DNA of 64,000 nt from Pseudomonas sp. MM211 (GCF_020386635.1 NZ_CP081942.1:3224001-3288000), one strand, 5' to 3'. Shown: positions 9,839-18,912, counted from the stretch's first letter. Notes: generated by a model from the sequence alone, not told the origin. Numbers and translations: made by a program.

Positions 9839-11404
9839 ATGCGTCAGAATCTGCCGGTGACTCAGCGGGAAAGGACTTTTCCTGGTCATGAGCGGTTGAT
9901 CTCCACCACCGATCTGAACAGCAAGATCACCTACTGCAACGACGCATTCGTTGCCATCAGCGGCTTCACTCGTGAGGAACTGATCGGCCAGCCCCACAAC
10001 CTGGTACGCCACCCGGATATGCCGCCAGCGGTATTCGGCCACATGTGGGACACCATCAAGCAGGGCAAACCCTGGATGGGGATCGTCAAGAATCGCTCGA
10101 AGAACGGCGATTACTACTGGGTCAGTGCCTACGTCACGCCGATCTACCAGAACGGCCAGGTGTCGGGTTACGAATCGGTGCGCTCGCTGCCGAGCGAAGA
10201 CCAGAAGCGCCGCGCCGAGGCGCTGTACGCCAGGTTGCGGGCCGGAAAATCCCCGGTACCGAAGATCGAGTACCTGACCTACGACCTGATTCGTTCCTGG
10301 CCGCTGATTCTTGCCACGCTGGTGATCCTCGCTGCTCACTCGGTGCTTGCTGGGTTGTGGCTGGCGGCGCTTATCGTGGTGGTGATGACTGCTCTGGGCT
10401 CCTATCAGCTGTACGCCAAGCGCTCTCTGATTCGCCGTACCCTGGCCGACCATCCCAAGGCCTTCACCAGTAGCCTGGTGGCGCTCACCTACAGCGAGAG
10501 CCGCGGCGCCCAGGCGTTGCTCGACATGGCCATGATCAGCGAGGAGGCCCGCCTGCAGACGGCGCTGACGCGCCTGGAAGATGCGGGTGTGAACGTCAAG
10601 AAACAGGCCGCTCAGTCAGCCGGCTTTTCCCGGGCCGGCGCCGAGATGCTCGATCAGCAGCGCAGCGAAACCGATCAGTCAGCCACGGCCATCAACCAGA
10701 TGGCGGCAACCATTCAGGAAGTCACCCAGAACGTGCAGAGCACCAGCCATGCCGCCGAAGAGGCGGATCGCCTGGCCAAGGAAGGTCGGCAACTGGCCGG
10801 TGGCAGCCTGGAATCCATGCAGCACATGGCCAAGGCCGTCGCGGATATCGGCCAGGCGGTGAACGACCTGGCCAACTCGACCCAGTCCATCGGCAGCGTT
10901 GCTGACGTGATCACCTCGATTGCCGAGCAGACCAACCTGCTGGCGCTCAACGCCGCGATCGAGGCGGCGCGCGCGGGCGAGCAGGGGCGTGGTTTTGCCG
11001 TGGTTGCCGATGAGGTGCGTTCGCTGGCTTCGCGCACCCGCGAGTCGACCCAGCAGATTCACCAGATCATTGCGTCCTTGCGTGCCGGCGCCGAGCGTGC
11101 GGTGGTCACCGCCGGGCGGGGTGAGGAGATATCTCGGGAGAGCGTACAAAGCGTCGAGGCGGTGCGTATCGCGCTGGATGGCATCAGCGAATCGGTGAGC
11201 CGCATCACCGGCATGAGCCAGCAGATTGCCGCTGCTTCCGAAGAACAGGGCCAGGTGGCCGATGACATCAGTCGGCAAATCACCCGCATCGCCCAGCTTT
11301 CCGAGCAGGGCGCCGAGCAGGCTCACCAGGGGGCCGCCATCGGCAAGGAGCTGGAGACCATGGCCGACTACCTACACAGCCTGGCCGAGCGCTTCAACCG
11401 CTAG
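9839..11404 (+). CDS. aer: PAS-domain chemoreceptor (Aer-like, aerotaxis)
   Basis: This 521-residue methyl-accepting chemotaxis protein has no periplasmic domain. A PAS domain covers about residues 10-125 ([20 protein letters not shown], then NLVRHPDMP and KNGDYYW), matching Aer, which senses redox or oxygen through FAD. A hydrophobic hairpin (about 155-190) anchors it. The signalling hairpin tip includes [20 protein letters not shown] and [15 protein letters not shown]. It should signal through CheW/CheA, both encoded later in the window. Its stop codon lies inside a large inverted repeat shared with the convergent gene. Confidence 0.92.
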   Translation: MRQNLPVTQRERTFPGHERLISTTDLNSKITYCNDAFVAISGFTREELIGQPHNLVRHPDMPPAVFGHMWDTIKQGKPWMGIVKNRSKNGDYYWVSAYVTPIYQNGQVSGYESVRSLPSEDQKRRAEALYARLRAGKSPVPKIEYLTYDLIRSWPLILATLVILAAHSVLAGLWLAALIVVVMTALGSYQLYAKRSLIRRTLADHPKAFTSSLVALTYSESRGAQALLDMAMISEEARLQTALTRLEDAGVNVKKQAAQSAGFSRAGAEMLDQQRSETDQSATAINQMAATIQEVTQNVQSTSHAAEEADRLAKEGRQLAGGSLESMQHMAKAVADIGQAVNDLANSTQSIGSVADVITSIAEQTNLLALNAAIEAARAGEQGRGFAVVADEVRSLASRTRESTQQIHQIIASLRAGAERAVVTAGRGEEISRESVQSVEAVRIALDGISESVSRITGMSQQIAAASEEQGQVADDISRQITRIAQLSEQGAEQAHQGAAIGKELETMADYLHSLAERFNR

Positions 11405-11454
11405 GGTCTGTTGCCGTTTCAACGCGAGCCGCGTGAAACGGCAACAGACCCTAG
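11401..11454. terminator. Perfect 21-bp inverted repeat enclosing both stop codons
   Basis: Left arm 11401-11421 (CTAGGGTCTGTTGCCGTTTC plus A) and right arm 11434-11454 are exact reverse complements, with a 12-base GC-rich centre that can add a CGCG/CGCG pair. The TAG of aer (11402-11404) sits in the left arm and the TAG of the opposite-strand DUF1003 gene (11451-11453) in the right arm. There is no T-run. It probably acts as a two-way transcript end, or is an inserted palindromic repeat. Confidence 0.75.
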
Positions 11455-11990
11455 GCCAATGGGCGGCTATCTTTGTTGATCAGTCGCTCATGCAGTTCTA
11501 CCGTCAAGCCTTCGATTCGCTCGCTCAGTTGCTTGGTGATGGACGTCAGTTCGGTATTCTGACGAATCAGATCCAGCAACTGGGCACTCTGTTGTGCGGC
11601 ACTCTCCAGGCGTTTCTCGTTGGCGACTGCCAGTTCTTCACGGTGTTTCGCATCGGCCTCCGAATGCGCTTTGTCGCGGGCTGCCTGGCGAGTTTGAGCC
11701 AGCAGGATCAGGGGCGCCGCATAGGCCGCCTGCAGGCTGAACGCGAGGTTGAGCAAAATGAACGGATAGACATCGAAACTGCTCAGGCCACTTGCGTTCA
11801 CGACGATCCAGGCTGCCACTATCAGCGTTTGTACGCCGAGAAACATCGGAGTGCCGAAGAATCGTGCGAAGGCTTCAGCCTTGAGTGCGAAGGTGTCGTT
11901 ACCGAAAGGGTTCGCCAAGTGGGCATGGCTGCGATGGAAGCGTAGAGGGTCGACGGGGGAGATTGAGGGTTTGTCGGCAGGCGTGTTCAT
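11451..11990 (-). CDS. DUF1003 membrane protein
   Basis: This 179-residue protein has two adjacent transmembrane helices (about residues 50-72 and 78-100: MFLGVQTLIVAAWIVVNASG, then FILLNLAFSLQAAYAAPLIL). A long soluble coiled-coil tail follows, rich in Gln, Glu and Ala. This is the DUF1003 pattern, a family of unknown function. The ATG at 11990 has GGAG 7 bases upstream, better than the ATG four codons earlier. It ends inside the shared inverted repeat, convergent with aer. No role is assigned. Confidence 0.8.
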   Translation of the reverse strand: MNTPADKPSISPVDPLRFHRSHAHLANPFGNDTFALKAEAFARFFGTPMFLGVQTLIVAAWIVVNASGLSSFDVYPFILLNLAFSLQAAYAAPLILLAQTRQAARDKAHSEADAKHREELAVANEKRLESAAQQSAQLLDLIRQNTELTSITKQLSERIEGLTVELHERLINKDSRPLA

Positions 11991-12134
11991 TGTCGGCTCC
12001 ATGGGGGCAGGGCGCGCAGCGGTGAGTGGGAAGGCACGGCGCTTGGTCGGAGCACCATGACGGCTATCTGGCTGCCACTGCAGCTTACGCGGCAGTTGGC
12101 TTGTGGCACACTGCCTCGCTGAGGAGAGCCCCCG

Positions 12135-12737
12135 ATGTCACGCCCCCGCTGTTCCCGCTGCAAACGCCCCGAAAGCCACTGCTTGTGCGCGCTGATCCCA
12201 GATTTGCCCAGCCGTACCGAAATTCTTGTGCTGCAGCATCCTGATGAAGTCGATCACGCTTTGAATACCGCCAATCTGGCCGTGCTCGGTCTGCGCAACG
12301 CGACGTTGCGGATCGGTGAGGTATTCGAAGACTTGCCGCTTTGGTTGGCGCAACCTAGCTATCGCTCCTGCCTGCTGTTTCCCGGGAACGACGCCCAGCC
12401 GCTGGACAGCCTTGTCGGTGGGGCGGATGACAGACCGTTGCGGCTGGTGGTGCCTGATGGCACCTGGCGCAAGGCGCGCAAGCTGCTGCACCTCAATCCT
12501 GCGTTGGCAGCGCTGCCGCGGGTGACCCTGTCGAATGTGCCGCCCTCACGCTATCGACTGCGCAAGGCGCCGATGGAAGGATCGCTGTCGACTCTCGAGG
12601 CCATCGTCGCGGCGCTGAACGTGCTGGAGGCGCCGGCTGATTATCAGGCCCTGCTGAAACCCTTCGATGCCCTTATCGAAGGGCAGATCGCGGCGATGGG
12701 CGAAGAAACGTTCAGGCGCAATCACCTGCATTCATAA
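12135..12737 (+). CDS. DTW-domain tRNA-uridine aminocarboxypropyltransferase
   Basis: The 200-residue protein starts with a Cys-rich knuckle (RCSRCKRPESHCLC) and has the DTW-family core: LVLQHPDEVDHALNTA, the acceptor region LVVPDGTWRKARKL, and PSRYRLRKAP. DTW proteins such as E. coli TapT add the aminocarboxypropyl group of S-adenosylmethionine to a uridine in the tRNA variable loop (acp3U47). GAGGAG lies just upstream of the ATG. It is a single gene followed by a REP pair. The family is clear; the exact tRNA position is inferred. Confidence 0.85.
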   Translation: MSRPRCSRCKRPESHCLCALIPDLPSRTEILVLQHPDEVDHALNTANLAVLGLRNATLRIGEVFEDLPLWLAQPSYRSCLLFPGNDAQPLDSLVGGADDRPLRLVVPDGTWRKARKLLHLNPALAALPRVTLSNVPPSRYRLRKAPMEGSLSTLEAIVAALNVLEAPADYQALLKPFDALIEGQIAAMGEETFRRNHLHS

Positions 12738-12743
12738 GTGTTT

Positions 12744-12802
12744 GTGGGCTGAAGCCCACCCTACGGGGTGCGCGCGTGTCGTAGGCTGGGCTCCAGCCCA
12801 CC
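12744..12802. repeat. REP-like inverted doublet (family A)
   Basis: The unit GTGGGCTGAAGCCCACC plus CTAC (12744-12764) and a slightly changed reverse complement (12781-12802, GTAGGCTGGGCTCCAGCCCACC in two parts) flank a GC-rich spacer. It is the same family as 1136-1191 and 58946-58967. Confidence 0.75.
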
Positions 12803-12818
12803 AATAGCGATGCCCGCT

Positions 12819-13667
12819 TCAGGCGAAGGTGCCATCTCGGAAGTCGCGCATCGCCTGTTCGATTTCTTCCCGGCTGTTCATCACGAAAGGCCCGTATTGC
12901 ACGATGGGCTCGTTCAGCGGCTTGCCAGCGAGCAGTAGCACTCGAGTCCCCGTGCTGCTGCTCAGATGCAATTCACCCTGATCATCCAGGCGAACCAGCC
13001 TGCCGGCTCTCACTTCGTGGCTGCGTTGCACATGAGCGTCGCCCTGGTACACGTAAAGCAGAGCGCGGTGGCCGTCGGGCAGGGCGGGGCTCAAGGTGCT
13101 GCCTGCCGGAATATGCAGATCGAGGAGATAGGGATCGGTGCTGGGGCGCTGCACCGCGCCTGCCTGAACGATAGCGCCCTCGGCGAAGGTGCCGGCAATC
13201 ACCACCACTTCGGCGCCACTGGCGGTACGCACGCGGGGAATCTGCGCGGCCGGAATGTCGCGGTAGTCCGGGTCGGCCATCTTGCTGTCGGCGGGCAGGT
13301 TGAGCCACAACTGGAAGCCGCGCATGGCTCCCTGTTCCTGCTCCGGCATTTCGCTGTGGATGATGCCGCGTGCCGCGGTCATCCACTGCACGTCACCGCC
13401 CTGCAGCAGCCCGACATTGCCCAGGTGATCCTCGTGGCGCATGCGCCCTTCGAGCATATAGGTAATGGTTTCGAAGCCACGGTGGGGGTGCGGCGGGAAG
13501 CCGGCGATATAGTCGTCGGCGTTCTCGGTGCTGAACTCGTCGAGCATCAGGAAGGGGTCGAAGCGCTCGATGCCGCCACCGCCGATCACTCGATTGAGGC
13601 GCACGCCGGCACCGTCGGAAGCGGGCTGGCCCGGCTGAATGGCGAGTACATTGCGTAGTTGGGTCAT
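12819..13667 (-). CDS. Pirin-family cupin protein
   Basis: This 282-residue bicupin has the pirin metal site in the N-terminal cupin: FPPHPHRGFETITYMLEG followed by the HSE ligands in GIIHSEMPEQ. The C-terminal cupin is degenerate. Bacterial pirins include quercetin dioxygenases and modulators of central metabolism; the substrate here is not determined. ATG at 13667 with AGGAG 9 bases upstream fixes the start. It is transcribed alone, away from the downstream-lying mlaA. Confidence 0.88.
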   Translation of the reverse strand: MTQLRNVLAIQPGQPASDGAGVRLNRVIGGGGIERFDPFLMLDEFSTENADDYIAGFPPHPHRGFETITYMLEGRMRHEDHLGNVGLLQGGDVQWMTAARGIIHSEMPEQEQGAMRGFQLWLNLPADSKMADPDYRDIPAAQIPRVRTASGAEVVVIAGTFAEGAIVQAGAVQRPSTDPYLLDLHIPAGSTLSPALPDGHRALLYVYQGDAHVQRSHEVRAGRLVRLDDQGELHLSSSTGTRVLLLAGKPLNEPIVQYGPFVMNSREEIEQAMRDFRDGTFA

Positions 13668-13766
13668 GCTGAAGGCTCCTGGAACGCGATGGCCCATGTT
13701 AGGCGAGGCGAACCGGGATATGGGTAGGAAAACCCTGTGTTATCGATCAATAAAGTCGATGTTGAA

Positions 13767-13790
13767 GGGCGGCGCCACTGGACGCCGCCC
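13767..13790 (-). terminator. Hairpin after mlaA
   Basis: GGGCGGCG and CGCCGCCC pair perfectly around an 8-base loop, 6 bases past the mlaA stop on the minus strand. The following bases begin TTCAAC; the T-run is weak. Confidence 0.5.
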
Positions 13791-13796
13791 CTCGTG

Positions 13797-14573
13797 TCAC
13801 TCGGCGATCTGCAGCTTGCGCGATTCGGTATAGAAGAAGCGCAGTTTCTCGTATTCGAACGGCGAGTTGATCTGGCCATAGCGGAAGCTGGTGGTCGATC
13901 GCTGATCGACGCCCCTGAGCAGGGTGACTTCTGGATGATCGCTGGCGACCTCGGCCATGTTGAGGTAATTGACCGCTTGTGCGACGCCGAAGTCCGTCAC
14001 CAGGCCACCGGTGTCGCGCAGGTTCGACGGCCCGAGAATCGGCAGCATCAGGTATGGGCCGGCAGGGGTGCCGTAGAAACCCAGGGTCTGGCCGAAGTCC
14101 TCGCGCTGCTTGGGCAAGCCCATTAGGGTGGCTGGATCCCACAGTCCGGCAACCCCGAGCGTGGTGTTGAACAACAGGCGTGCCGTGGTGTTCAGTGCGC
14201 GCTGCCCCTTGAGCTGCGCCACGCTGTTGAACAGGTTGGGTACGTCACCCAGGTTGCTAAAGAAGTTGGTCACACCCTTCTGCACGAAGCCCGGTGTGAT
14301 GTAGCGGTACCCGTCGACCACGGGCAGAAACACCCACTCATCGAACCGATAGTTGAAGTGGTAGACGCGGCGGTTCCACGATTCCAGCGGATCGAACACT
14401 TCCAGCGCGGACAGCGTCGAGCGTTCGAACTCGCGCTGATCCAGACCGGGGTTGAACTTGAGCTTGCTCAGCGGTTGCTTGAAGCCGTCGTCCTCGATGG
14501 TGGTCTGGGCAACGGCGGTGCCGCAGGTCAGCAGGGCGGCGAACAGCGTGAGAGTAGGAAAGGACTTAGCCAC
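13797..14573 (-). CDS. mlaA: MlaA/VacJ outer-membrane lipid asymmetry protein
   Basis: This 258-residue protein removes mislocalised phospholipids from the outer leaflet of the outer membrane and passes them to MlaC and the inner-membrane Mla ABC system (not in this window). Family motifs include VFDPLESWNRRVYHFNYRFD, GVTNFFSNLGDVPNLFNS and RLLFNTTLGVAGLWDPA. The signal region reads LFAALLTCGTAVAQ. LLTC is a poor lipobox, while AVA-Q is a good signal peptidase I site, so it may lack the lipid anchor of E. coli MlaA. The start overlaps the upstream hydrolase gene by 8 bases, suggesting coupled translation. Confidence 0.9.
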   Translation of the reverse strand: MAKSFPTLTLFAALLTCGTAVAQTTIEDDGFKQPLSKLKFNPGLDQREFERSTLSALEVFDPLESWNRRVYHFNYRFDEWVFLPVVDGYRYITPGFVQKGVTNFFSNLGDVPNLFNSVAQLKGQRALNTTARLLFNTTLGVAGLWDPATLMGLPKQREDFGQTLGFYGTPAGPYLMLPILGPSNLRDTGGLVTDFGVAQAVNYLNMAEVASDHPEVTLLRGVDQRSTTSFRYGQINSPFEYEKLRFFYTESRKLQIAE

Positions 14574-15864
14574 GGAAGAACTCCAACATGTCTTTGCTGT
14601 TGACGCGGTAATTGAGGTTGCCGCAGTGGCCGCCCAGCGGGTACACGGTCAGGCGATCACCCAGGGTGCGGCGCAGAAAACCGAGGTCGCCTGGACCAAG
14701 AATCACATCGTCAGCGTTATGCATCACCGCGATTTTCGGGCTGTTCTTCAGGTAATCCTCGATACCGTACAGGCTCACCTCATTGATCAGCTGGGTCATG
14801 CTGCCGCCGTCATAGCGGGCGCGCCACATGGGGATCAGCTGTTCGGCCATGTAGCAGTCGAAATCGCACTGCAGAGCGCGGCGGAAGAACGGCGTCAGGC
14901 TGGTGCCCTCGCCAATCGGATAATCCACTGGAGTGATCAGGCCGCGACGGTTGATCAGATCAGATGTGAACGCGATATCGGCAGCCGAGAAACGGAACGA
15001 AGTGCCGATCAGCATCGCCATCTGTTCGTCGGTCAGGTGCTCCTTGGACTGCTGGAAGTCATACAGCAGCGCGTCGTTGATATCGACGTAACCCTTGTCC
15101 TGGAAGTAACGGGTCAGTTTGCCCAGCACCAGTTCATAGAAGGTGGTGCGGTTGCTGATGCCCTTGACCTCGGTCTGAACCAGGCGATCCAGGTTGGTGA
15201 TCGAGGTGTACAGGTTGACCGGTGGGTTGAGCATCAGCACGCGCTTGAAGTTGAAGCTGCGGCGTGTCTCGTCCAACTGGCTGACGAATGCGGCGTGCAG
15301 GGCGCCGAGGCTGTAACCGGTGAGGTAGAAGTCGGTGACTTCCAGGCGCGGATGCTGAGCACGCACCGCCTGCATGGCGCGATACAGGTCTTCGGCATCG
15401 TCACGGCTGATACCCGGCGTGGCGAAGCGCGATGCTGAGGTCATGAAGTCGTAGCTGGTCGGCGACGACAGCTGCACGACGTGATAGCCCGCACCATAGA
15501 ACAGTTTCTTCAGGTATTCAGGCGTGCTGCTCGAGTAATGCGCACCGGTGCCGGCGATGATGAAGATCAGCGGCGCCGGGCCTTTCTGCTCGGCCAGCCG
15601 GTAACGCATCTTGGTCACCGCCCAGAAGTTGTCCGGCAGCTGGAATTCGCGTTCCGGGCGCAGGCGAACCTGATAGTCCTTCTGGTTGATATCGGCATCG
15701 TCCGGTAACTCAGGCCGCAGCTCCGGCGGCGTGGTGGCGATAGTCGCCTCGAACGGATTGGTAAGCGGATAGCCGTAAGTCTGCGCGTCGATGTCGGCAG
15801 CCCAGAGCGGGGCACTGAGCAGCAGGCCGCTAAGCAGGGCAGCAAGGCGGGGTATGAAAGACAT
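14566..15864 (-). CDS. Exported alpha/beta-hydrolase (lipase/esterase-like)
   Basis: The 432-residue protein has a signal peptide (LLSGLLLSAPLWAA) and an alpha/beta-hydrolase core. Oxyanion-type loop FIIAGTGAHYSS precedes the nucleophile elbow TGYSLGALH (Ser185). The likely acid is in NADDVILG and the base in GGHCGNL near the C-terminus, so the catalytic triad looks complete. It is probably periplasmic or envelope-attached. Its 8-base overlap with mlaA suggests a role in envelope lipid turnover, but that is inference; the substrate is unknown. Two Cys (LQCDFDCYM) could form a disulfide. Confidence 0.75.
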   Translation of the reverse strand: MSFIPRLAALLSGLLLSAPLWAADIDAQTYGYPLTNPFEATIATTPPELRPELPDDADINQKDYQVRLRPEREFQLPDNFWAVTKMRYRLAEQKGPAPLIFIIAGTGAHYSSSTPEYLKKLFYGAGYHVVQLSSPTSYDFMTSASRFATPGISRDDAEDLYRAMQAVRAQHPRLEVTDFYLTGYSLGALHAAFVSQLDETRRSFNFKRVLMLNPPVNLYTSITNLDRLVQTEVKGISNRTTFYELVLGKLTRYFQDKGYVDINDALLYDFQQSKEHLTDEQMAMLIGTSFRFSAADIAFTSDLINRRGLITPVDYPIGEGTSLTPFFRRALQCDFDCYMAEQLIPMWRARYDGGSMTQLINEVSLYGIEDYLKNSPKIAVMHNADDVILGPGDLGFLRRTLGDRLTVYPLGGHCGNLNYRVNSKDMLEFFRG

Positions 15865-16140
15865 ACAAGATCCCTTTGGAAGAGAACATTCTTTTCAGAG
15901 GTGGGCGGGGCTGCCCGTGCTTTCGGCATCAGCCGCGATGACTAGGACAACTGCCCATGTGTCAAAGTGCCATGGGAAATTATCGTCCTGCTGCACGCCA
16001 ATGAAGTAGATACCGGATTTACGAGCAAAGGTCGAGGCTGCGCGGTTTTCAGCGCCTTTGGACTTACCACCATTTGTGACTTGCATCCACCATGCGGAAG
16101 ATTATGCTGAGCGCCATTTCGATGCGCTCTGGAGTGCCGC

Positions 16141-16515
16141 ATGCCCCGTCGTCTGTCTGTCGTTGTGCTGGTGATCATTGCCGTTCTCTGCGTGATCGCC
16201 AGTTATGGCTTGCGCTACCTGCTTATGGAGGGTGATCAGTGGGTAGGTCGTTGTGTCGACGACCCAGAGAATCTGGCCTGCCAGGTTCGCGCCACCCTGG
16301 GTTGGATGATTCATTTGAAAATAATCGCCTGGGCTGCCCTTGGCTGTGCCGTGCTGGCCTTTGTGTTGCCAGGTGCCTGGGGTTGGCGCCTGGCTGTACC
16401 AGGGCTGCTGCTTGGTTTACCGGCTCTGGCGCTCTACACCGCCAGCCTGGCGGTGTTCGCGGTGGTACTGGCGCTGTTGCGCTTGGTACGCGCGCCCACT
16501 TCGGCAGCGGGCTGA
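16141..16515 (+). CDS. Small three-helix membrane protein, function unknown
   Basis: The 124-residue protein has hydrophobic stretches at about residues 6-28, 57-78 and 83-113. A short exposed loop holds two Cys (GRCVDDPENLACQ) that could pair in the periplasm. There is no recognised domain. It ends 7 bases before a strong bidirectional hairpin and converges on the GH17-like gene. The start at 16141 follows GGAGTGCCGC, a reasonable ribosome site. Confidence 0.7.
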   Translation: MPRRLSVVVLVIIAVLCVIASYGLRYLLMEGDQWVGRCVDDPENLACQVRATLGWMIHLKIIAWAALGCAVLAFVLPGAWGWRLAVPGLLLGLPALALYTASLAVFAVVLALLRLVRAPTSAAG

Positions 16516-16521
16516 TAGTGC

Positions 16522-16549
16522 CTGGCGCAGCGCTCGAACGCTGCGCCAG
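16522..16549. terminator. Bidirectional hairpin between convergent genes
   Basis: CTGGCGCAGCG and CGCTGCGCCAG are perfect 11-bp arms around CTCGAA, between the stops at 16515 and 16556. There are short T/G-rich ends but no long T-run. Position and symmetry fit a shared terminator. Confidence 0.7.
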
Positions 16550-16555
16550 TTGCTC

Positions 16556-18112
16556 CTAGCGTCCCTTCGAGCGTTTCAGGCTGCGCCACAGCGCGGCTGC
16601 CAGCAGCGCGCTGGTAATCGCCCAGCCAATGGCCTGCAGGTTATCCAGCGTCTCTTCATACAGCTGCGGCACGATGCCTGCGGCAATCAGCAGCCCCAAC
16701 AGGGCAATCTCCCGACGCGGCGCCGCAACCGGGCGTAGTAGGTAAACCAGCGCCGGCAGCAACAGCGCTGCACTGGGGAAGCTGCGATAGCGGGCGTCGG
16801 TGACCATCGCCAGCATCATCACCGCACCGGCGAAGCCGGCCGCCGCCAGCCACCAGCCTGCACGGCGCTCCAACCAGCTGAATGCCTGAGCACGCCAGCT
16901 CTGAGCAGTGGACAGCGACAGTGTTGCGTGGGCCAGAACCAGCAGATTGAGAGTGAGCAGGGCTGCGGCCCACAGCCATTCGCCGACATAGCGACTGGTG
17001 ACCCAGGACAACTCTGCCCACAGACCGATGCACGCGGCACCCAGTGCGGCTACCAGCGGCAGCAATACGGCGTTGCGGGTCGAACTGGGGCGACCGCCAA
17101 CCAGTAATCCAAAGGCCAGAACGCCGCCACTGATGGCCAGCCAGAACGGCCAGTGCGGCAGGTTGGAAACTGGCCCGGCGAGGATCGATTTGTCCTGGCG
17201 GTCGGCGTCATACAAACCCCAGAAACCGCCCACAGCGCCTTCGCTGACGCGTTTCCACGGCTGATCGAATGCTTCAATCAGGTTGTAGCGCCAGCCGTGC
17301 TGTTCGGCCAGTGCGACGAAGCCACGGATGAAAGTGGCCTGGTTGACGCGGCTGGGTACTGCGGTTTCACGCTGGCGGCCTTCGCTTGGCCAGCCGGTTT
17401 CGCCGATCATGATGTCTTTGGGCGCGAACTGTTTACCGAACAATTCGCGCACTTCGGTCACTTCATGCAGTGCTGCATCGATGCCGGCTGGGTCATCTTC
17501 CCAGTAGGGCAGCAGGTGAATGGTGATGAAGTCCACGGCCGGGGCCACTTCGGGGTGCTTGAGCCAGAACTCCCAGACATCGGCGTAAGTCACTGGCTGG
17601 GTGATTTCGGCTTTGACCTGATTGATCAGCTCGACCAGTTGCCCGCCCGTGACTTCCTTACGCAGCAGCGCTTCGTTGCCGACGATCACCGCTTCGACGA
17701 CGTCCGGGTTTTCCTTGGCCAGCTTGATCAGGCCCTGAATTTCGATGGCCGTGTCATGCGGGTTGCGGCTCACCCAGGCGCCGGTTATCAGCTTCAGGCC
17801 GTGCTTGCGCGCCAGATCCGGTAGCGACTCGAGGCCGGTGACCGAATAGGTGCGGATGCATTGGAAGCGTTCGGCAAGCAATCCAAGATCGGTGTCCATC
17901 TGCTCCGGATGAATCTGCAGAGGCAGATCGAAGGGCGACTGATCCTTGCCAAACGGTGTGTAGGAAGCACATTGCAGCTTGTGCGTGGGCGTCGCAGCGT
18001 CGGCCAGGACGACCGGCTTGCCAATGGTTTGCCAGAGGCTGCCAAGCGCGAGAAAGCCGATGATGCCGGCACAGATATAAGGGAGCAAAGGAAAGCGGGC
18101 GGTGGCGGGCAT
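16556..18112 (-). CDS. GH17-like membrane protein (putative beta-glucan synthase/transglycosylase)
   Basis: This 518-residue protein has an N-terminal anchor (PYICAGIIGFLALGSLW), a periplasmic glycoside hydrolase 17-type domain (about 45-310) and six or more C-terminal helices. GH17 catalytic glutamates are visible in VGNEALL (E147) and GETGWPSEG (E238). Pseudomonas homologues are often labelled beta-(1-6)-glucan synthase, and related NdvC/CgsB-linked proteins act on cyclic or linear beta-glucans. The exact reaction is inferred. It is a single gene convergent with the small membrane protein. Confidence 0.8.
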   Translation of the reverse strand: MPATARFPLLPYICAGIIGFLALGSLWQTIGKPVVLADAATPTHKLQCASYTPFGKDQSPFDLPLQIHPEQMDTDLGLLAERFQCIRTYSVTGLESLPDLARKHGLKLITGAWVSRNPHDTAIEIQGLIKLAKENPDVVEAVIVGNEALLRKEVTGGQLVELINQVKAEITQPVTYADVWEFWLKHPEVAPAVDFITIHLLPYWEDDPAGIDAALHEVTEVRELFGKQFAPKDIMIGETGWPSEGRQRETAVPSRVNQATFIRGFVALAEQHGWRYNLIEAFDQPWKRVSEGAVGGFWGLYDADRQDKSILAGPVSNLPHWPFWLAISGGVLAFGLLVGGRPSSTRNAVLLPLVAALGAACIGLWAELSWVTSRYVGEWLWAAALLTLNLLVLAHATLSLSTAQSWRAQAFSWLERRAGWWLAAAGFAGAVMMLAMVTDARYRSFPSAALLLPALVYLLRPVAAPRREIALLGLLIAAGIVPQLYEETLDNLQAIGWAITSALLAAALWRSLKRSKGR

Positions 18113-18202
18113 GATCGAACACGCATGGTAAGAGAGACGCGCATCTTAGCGGCGAGCAGGGGCTTTAGATAGCGGCGCAAAGTGAGATAACAACGCCAAG
18201 AT

Positions 18203-18230
18203 TTGACAACCGATGCAAGCTGGCTAGTTT
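18203..18230 (+). promoter_or_regulatory. Candidate sigma-70 promoter
   Basis: TTGACA (18203-18208) is a perfect -35; TAGTTT (18225-18230) at 16-bp spacing is a weak -10. It is 67 bases before the helix-hairpin-helix gene. Confidence 0.45.
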
Positions 18231-18296
18231 TGATTGTGCGGCGTTAGGAATACCCGCGTCGCTCAACTGGAGTCGACTCTATAAGGATGTTGAATC

Positions 18297-18623
18297 ATGC
18301 AAAAATCTACGTTGCAAGCCCTGCTGTTCGCTGCTCTGGCCAGTACCTCACTGCTGGTCAGTGCCAATGAAAGTGCCAAAACGCCGGCCGCCGAGCCCGT
18401 CGCTCAGCAATTGGCCGAACTCAACCCCATCAATCTCAATACTGCCGATGCTGAAACACTGCAGCGCGAGCTCAGTGGTGTCGGTTCGGTCAAGGCACAA
18501 GCCATCGTCAGTTACCGCGAGACTCACGGTGAGTTTGCATCGGTTGACGAGCTGCTTGAGGTCAAGGGGATCGGCGAGTCGCTGCTTGAACGTAATCGTG
18601 GAAAATTGACTGTCAGCCAATAA
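18297..18623 (+). CDS. ComEA-like periplasmic helix-hairpin-helix protein
   Basis: The 108-residue protein has a signal peptide (ALLFAALASTSLLVSA) and a C-terminal double helix-hairpin-helix. INLNTADAETLQRELSGVG and the VKGIGESLLERNRGKL hairpin are the ComEA fold, which binds DNA without sequence preference. In competent bacteria ComEA pulls DNA into the periplasm; many non-competent Pseudomonas keep this short form, so uptake is not proven. A perfect-stem terminator follows. It sits directly before the flagellar region but is a separate unit. Confidence 0.85.
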   Translation: MQKSTLQALLFAALASTSLLVSANESAKTPAAEPVAQQLAELNPINLNTADAETLQRELSGVGSVKAQAIVSYRETHGEFASVDELLEVKGIGESLLERNRGKLTVSQ

Positions 18624-18647
18624 CGCTGACTGGCACGCTGTACCCGA

Positions 18648-18682
18648 GCCGCTCGATTGTTTAGATCGAGCGGCATTTTTAT
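18648..18682 (+). terminator. Intrinsic terminator
   Basis: GCCGCTCGAT and ATCGAGCGGC pair around 7 bases, followed at once by ATTTTTATG. It lies 25 bases past the stop of the HHH gene and isolates it from fliE. Confidence 0.9.
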
Positions 18683-18837
18683 GGCCAGCGGTAATCCTCG
18701 ATAGGGGCGGTTTTCTGGCAGCATGCCGCGCCTCATCCTCCTAACAATGCTGTGTAGACCCTTTCAGGGTGTTGGCTCGCTTCCTGCTTTTGCCGTCAGT
18801 GCACCGGTATTGCGTCAGTAACTGATGCTCTTTGCAG

Positions 18838-18855
18838 TTGGCACCCTTGTTGCAA
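18838..18855 (+). promoter_or_regulatory. Sigma-54 promoter of fliEFGHIJ
   Basis: TTGGCACCCTTGTTGCAA has GG and GC exactly 10 bases apart and matches the TGGCACG-N4-TTGC consensus at all but one position. It is about 58 bases before the fliE ATG, as expected for FleQ-dependent control. Confidence 0.88.
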
Positions 18856-18912
18856 ATACCCTTGCAAAGCACACGCGGCGTCAAAAAACCGCGGTCAGTG
18901 AGAGGAAGGGTT

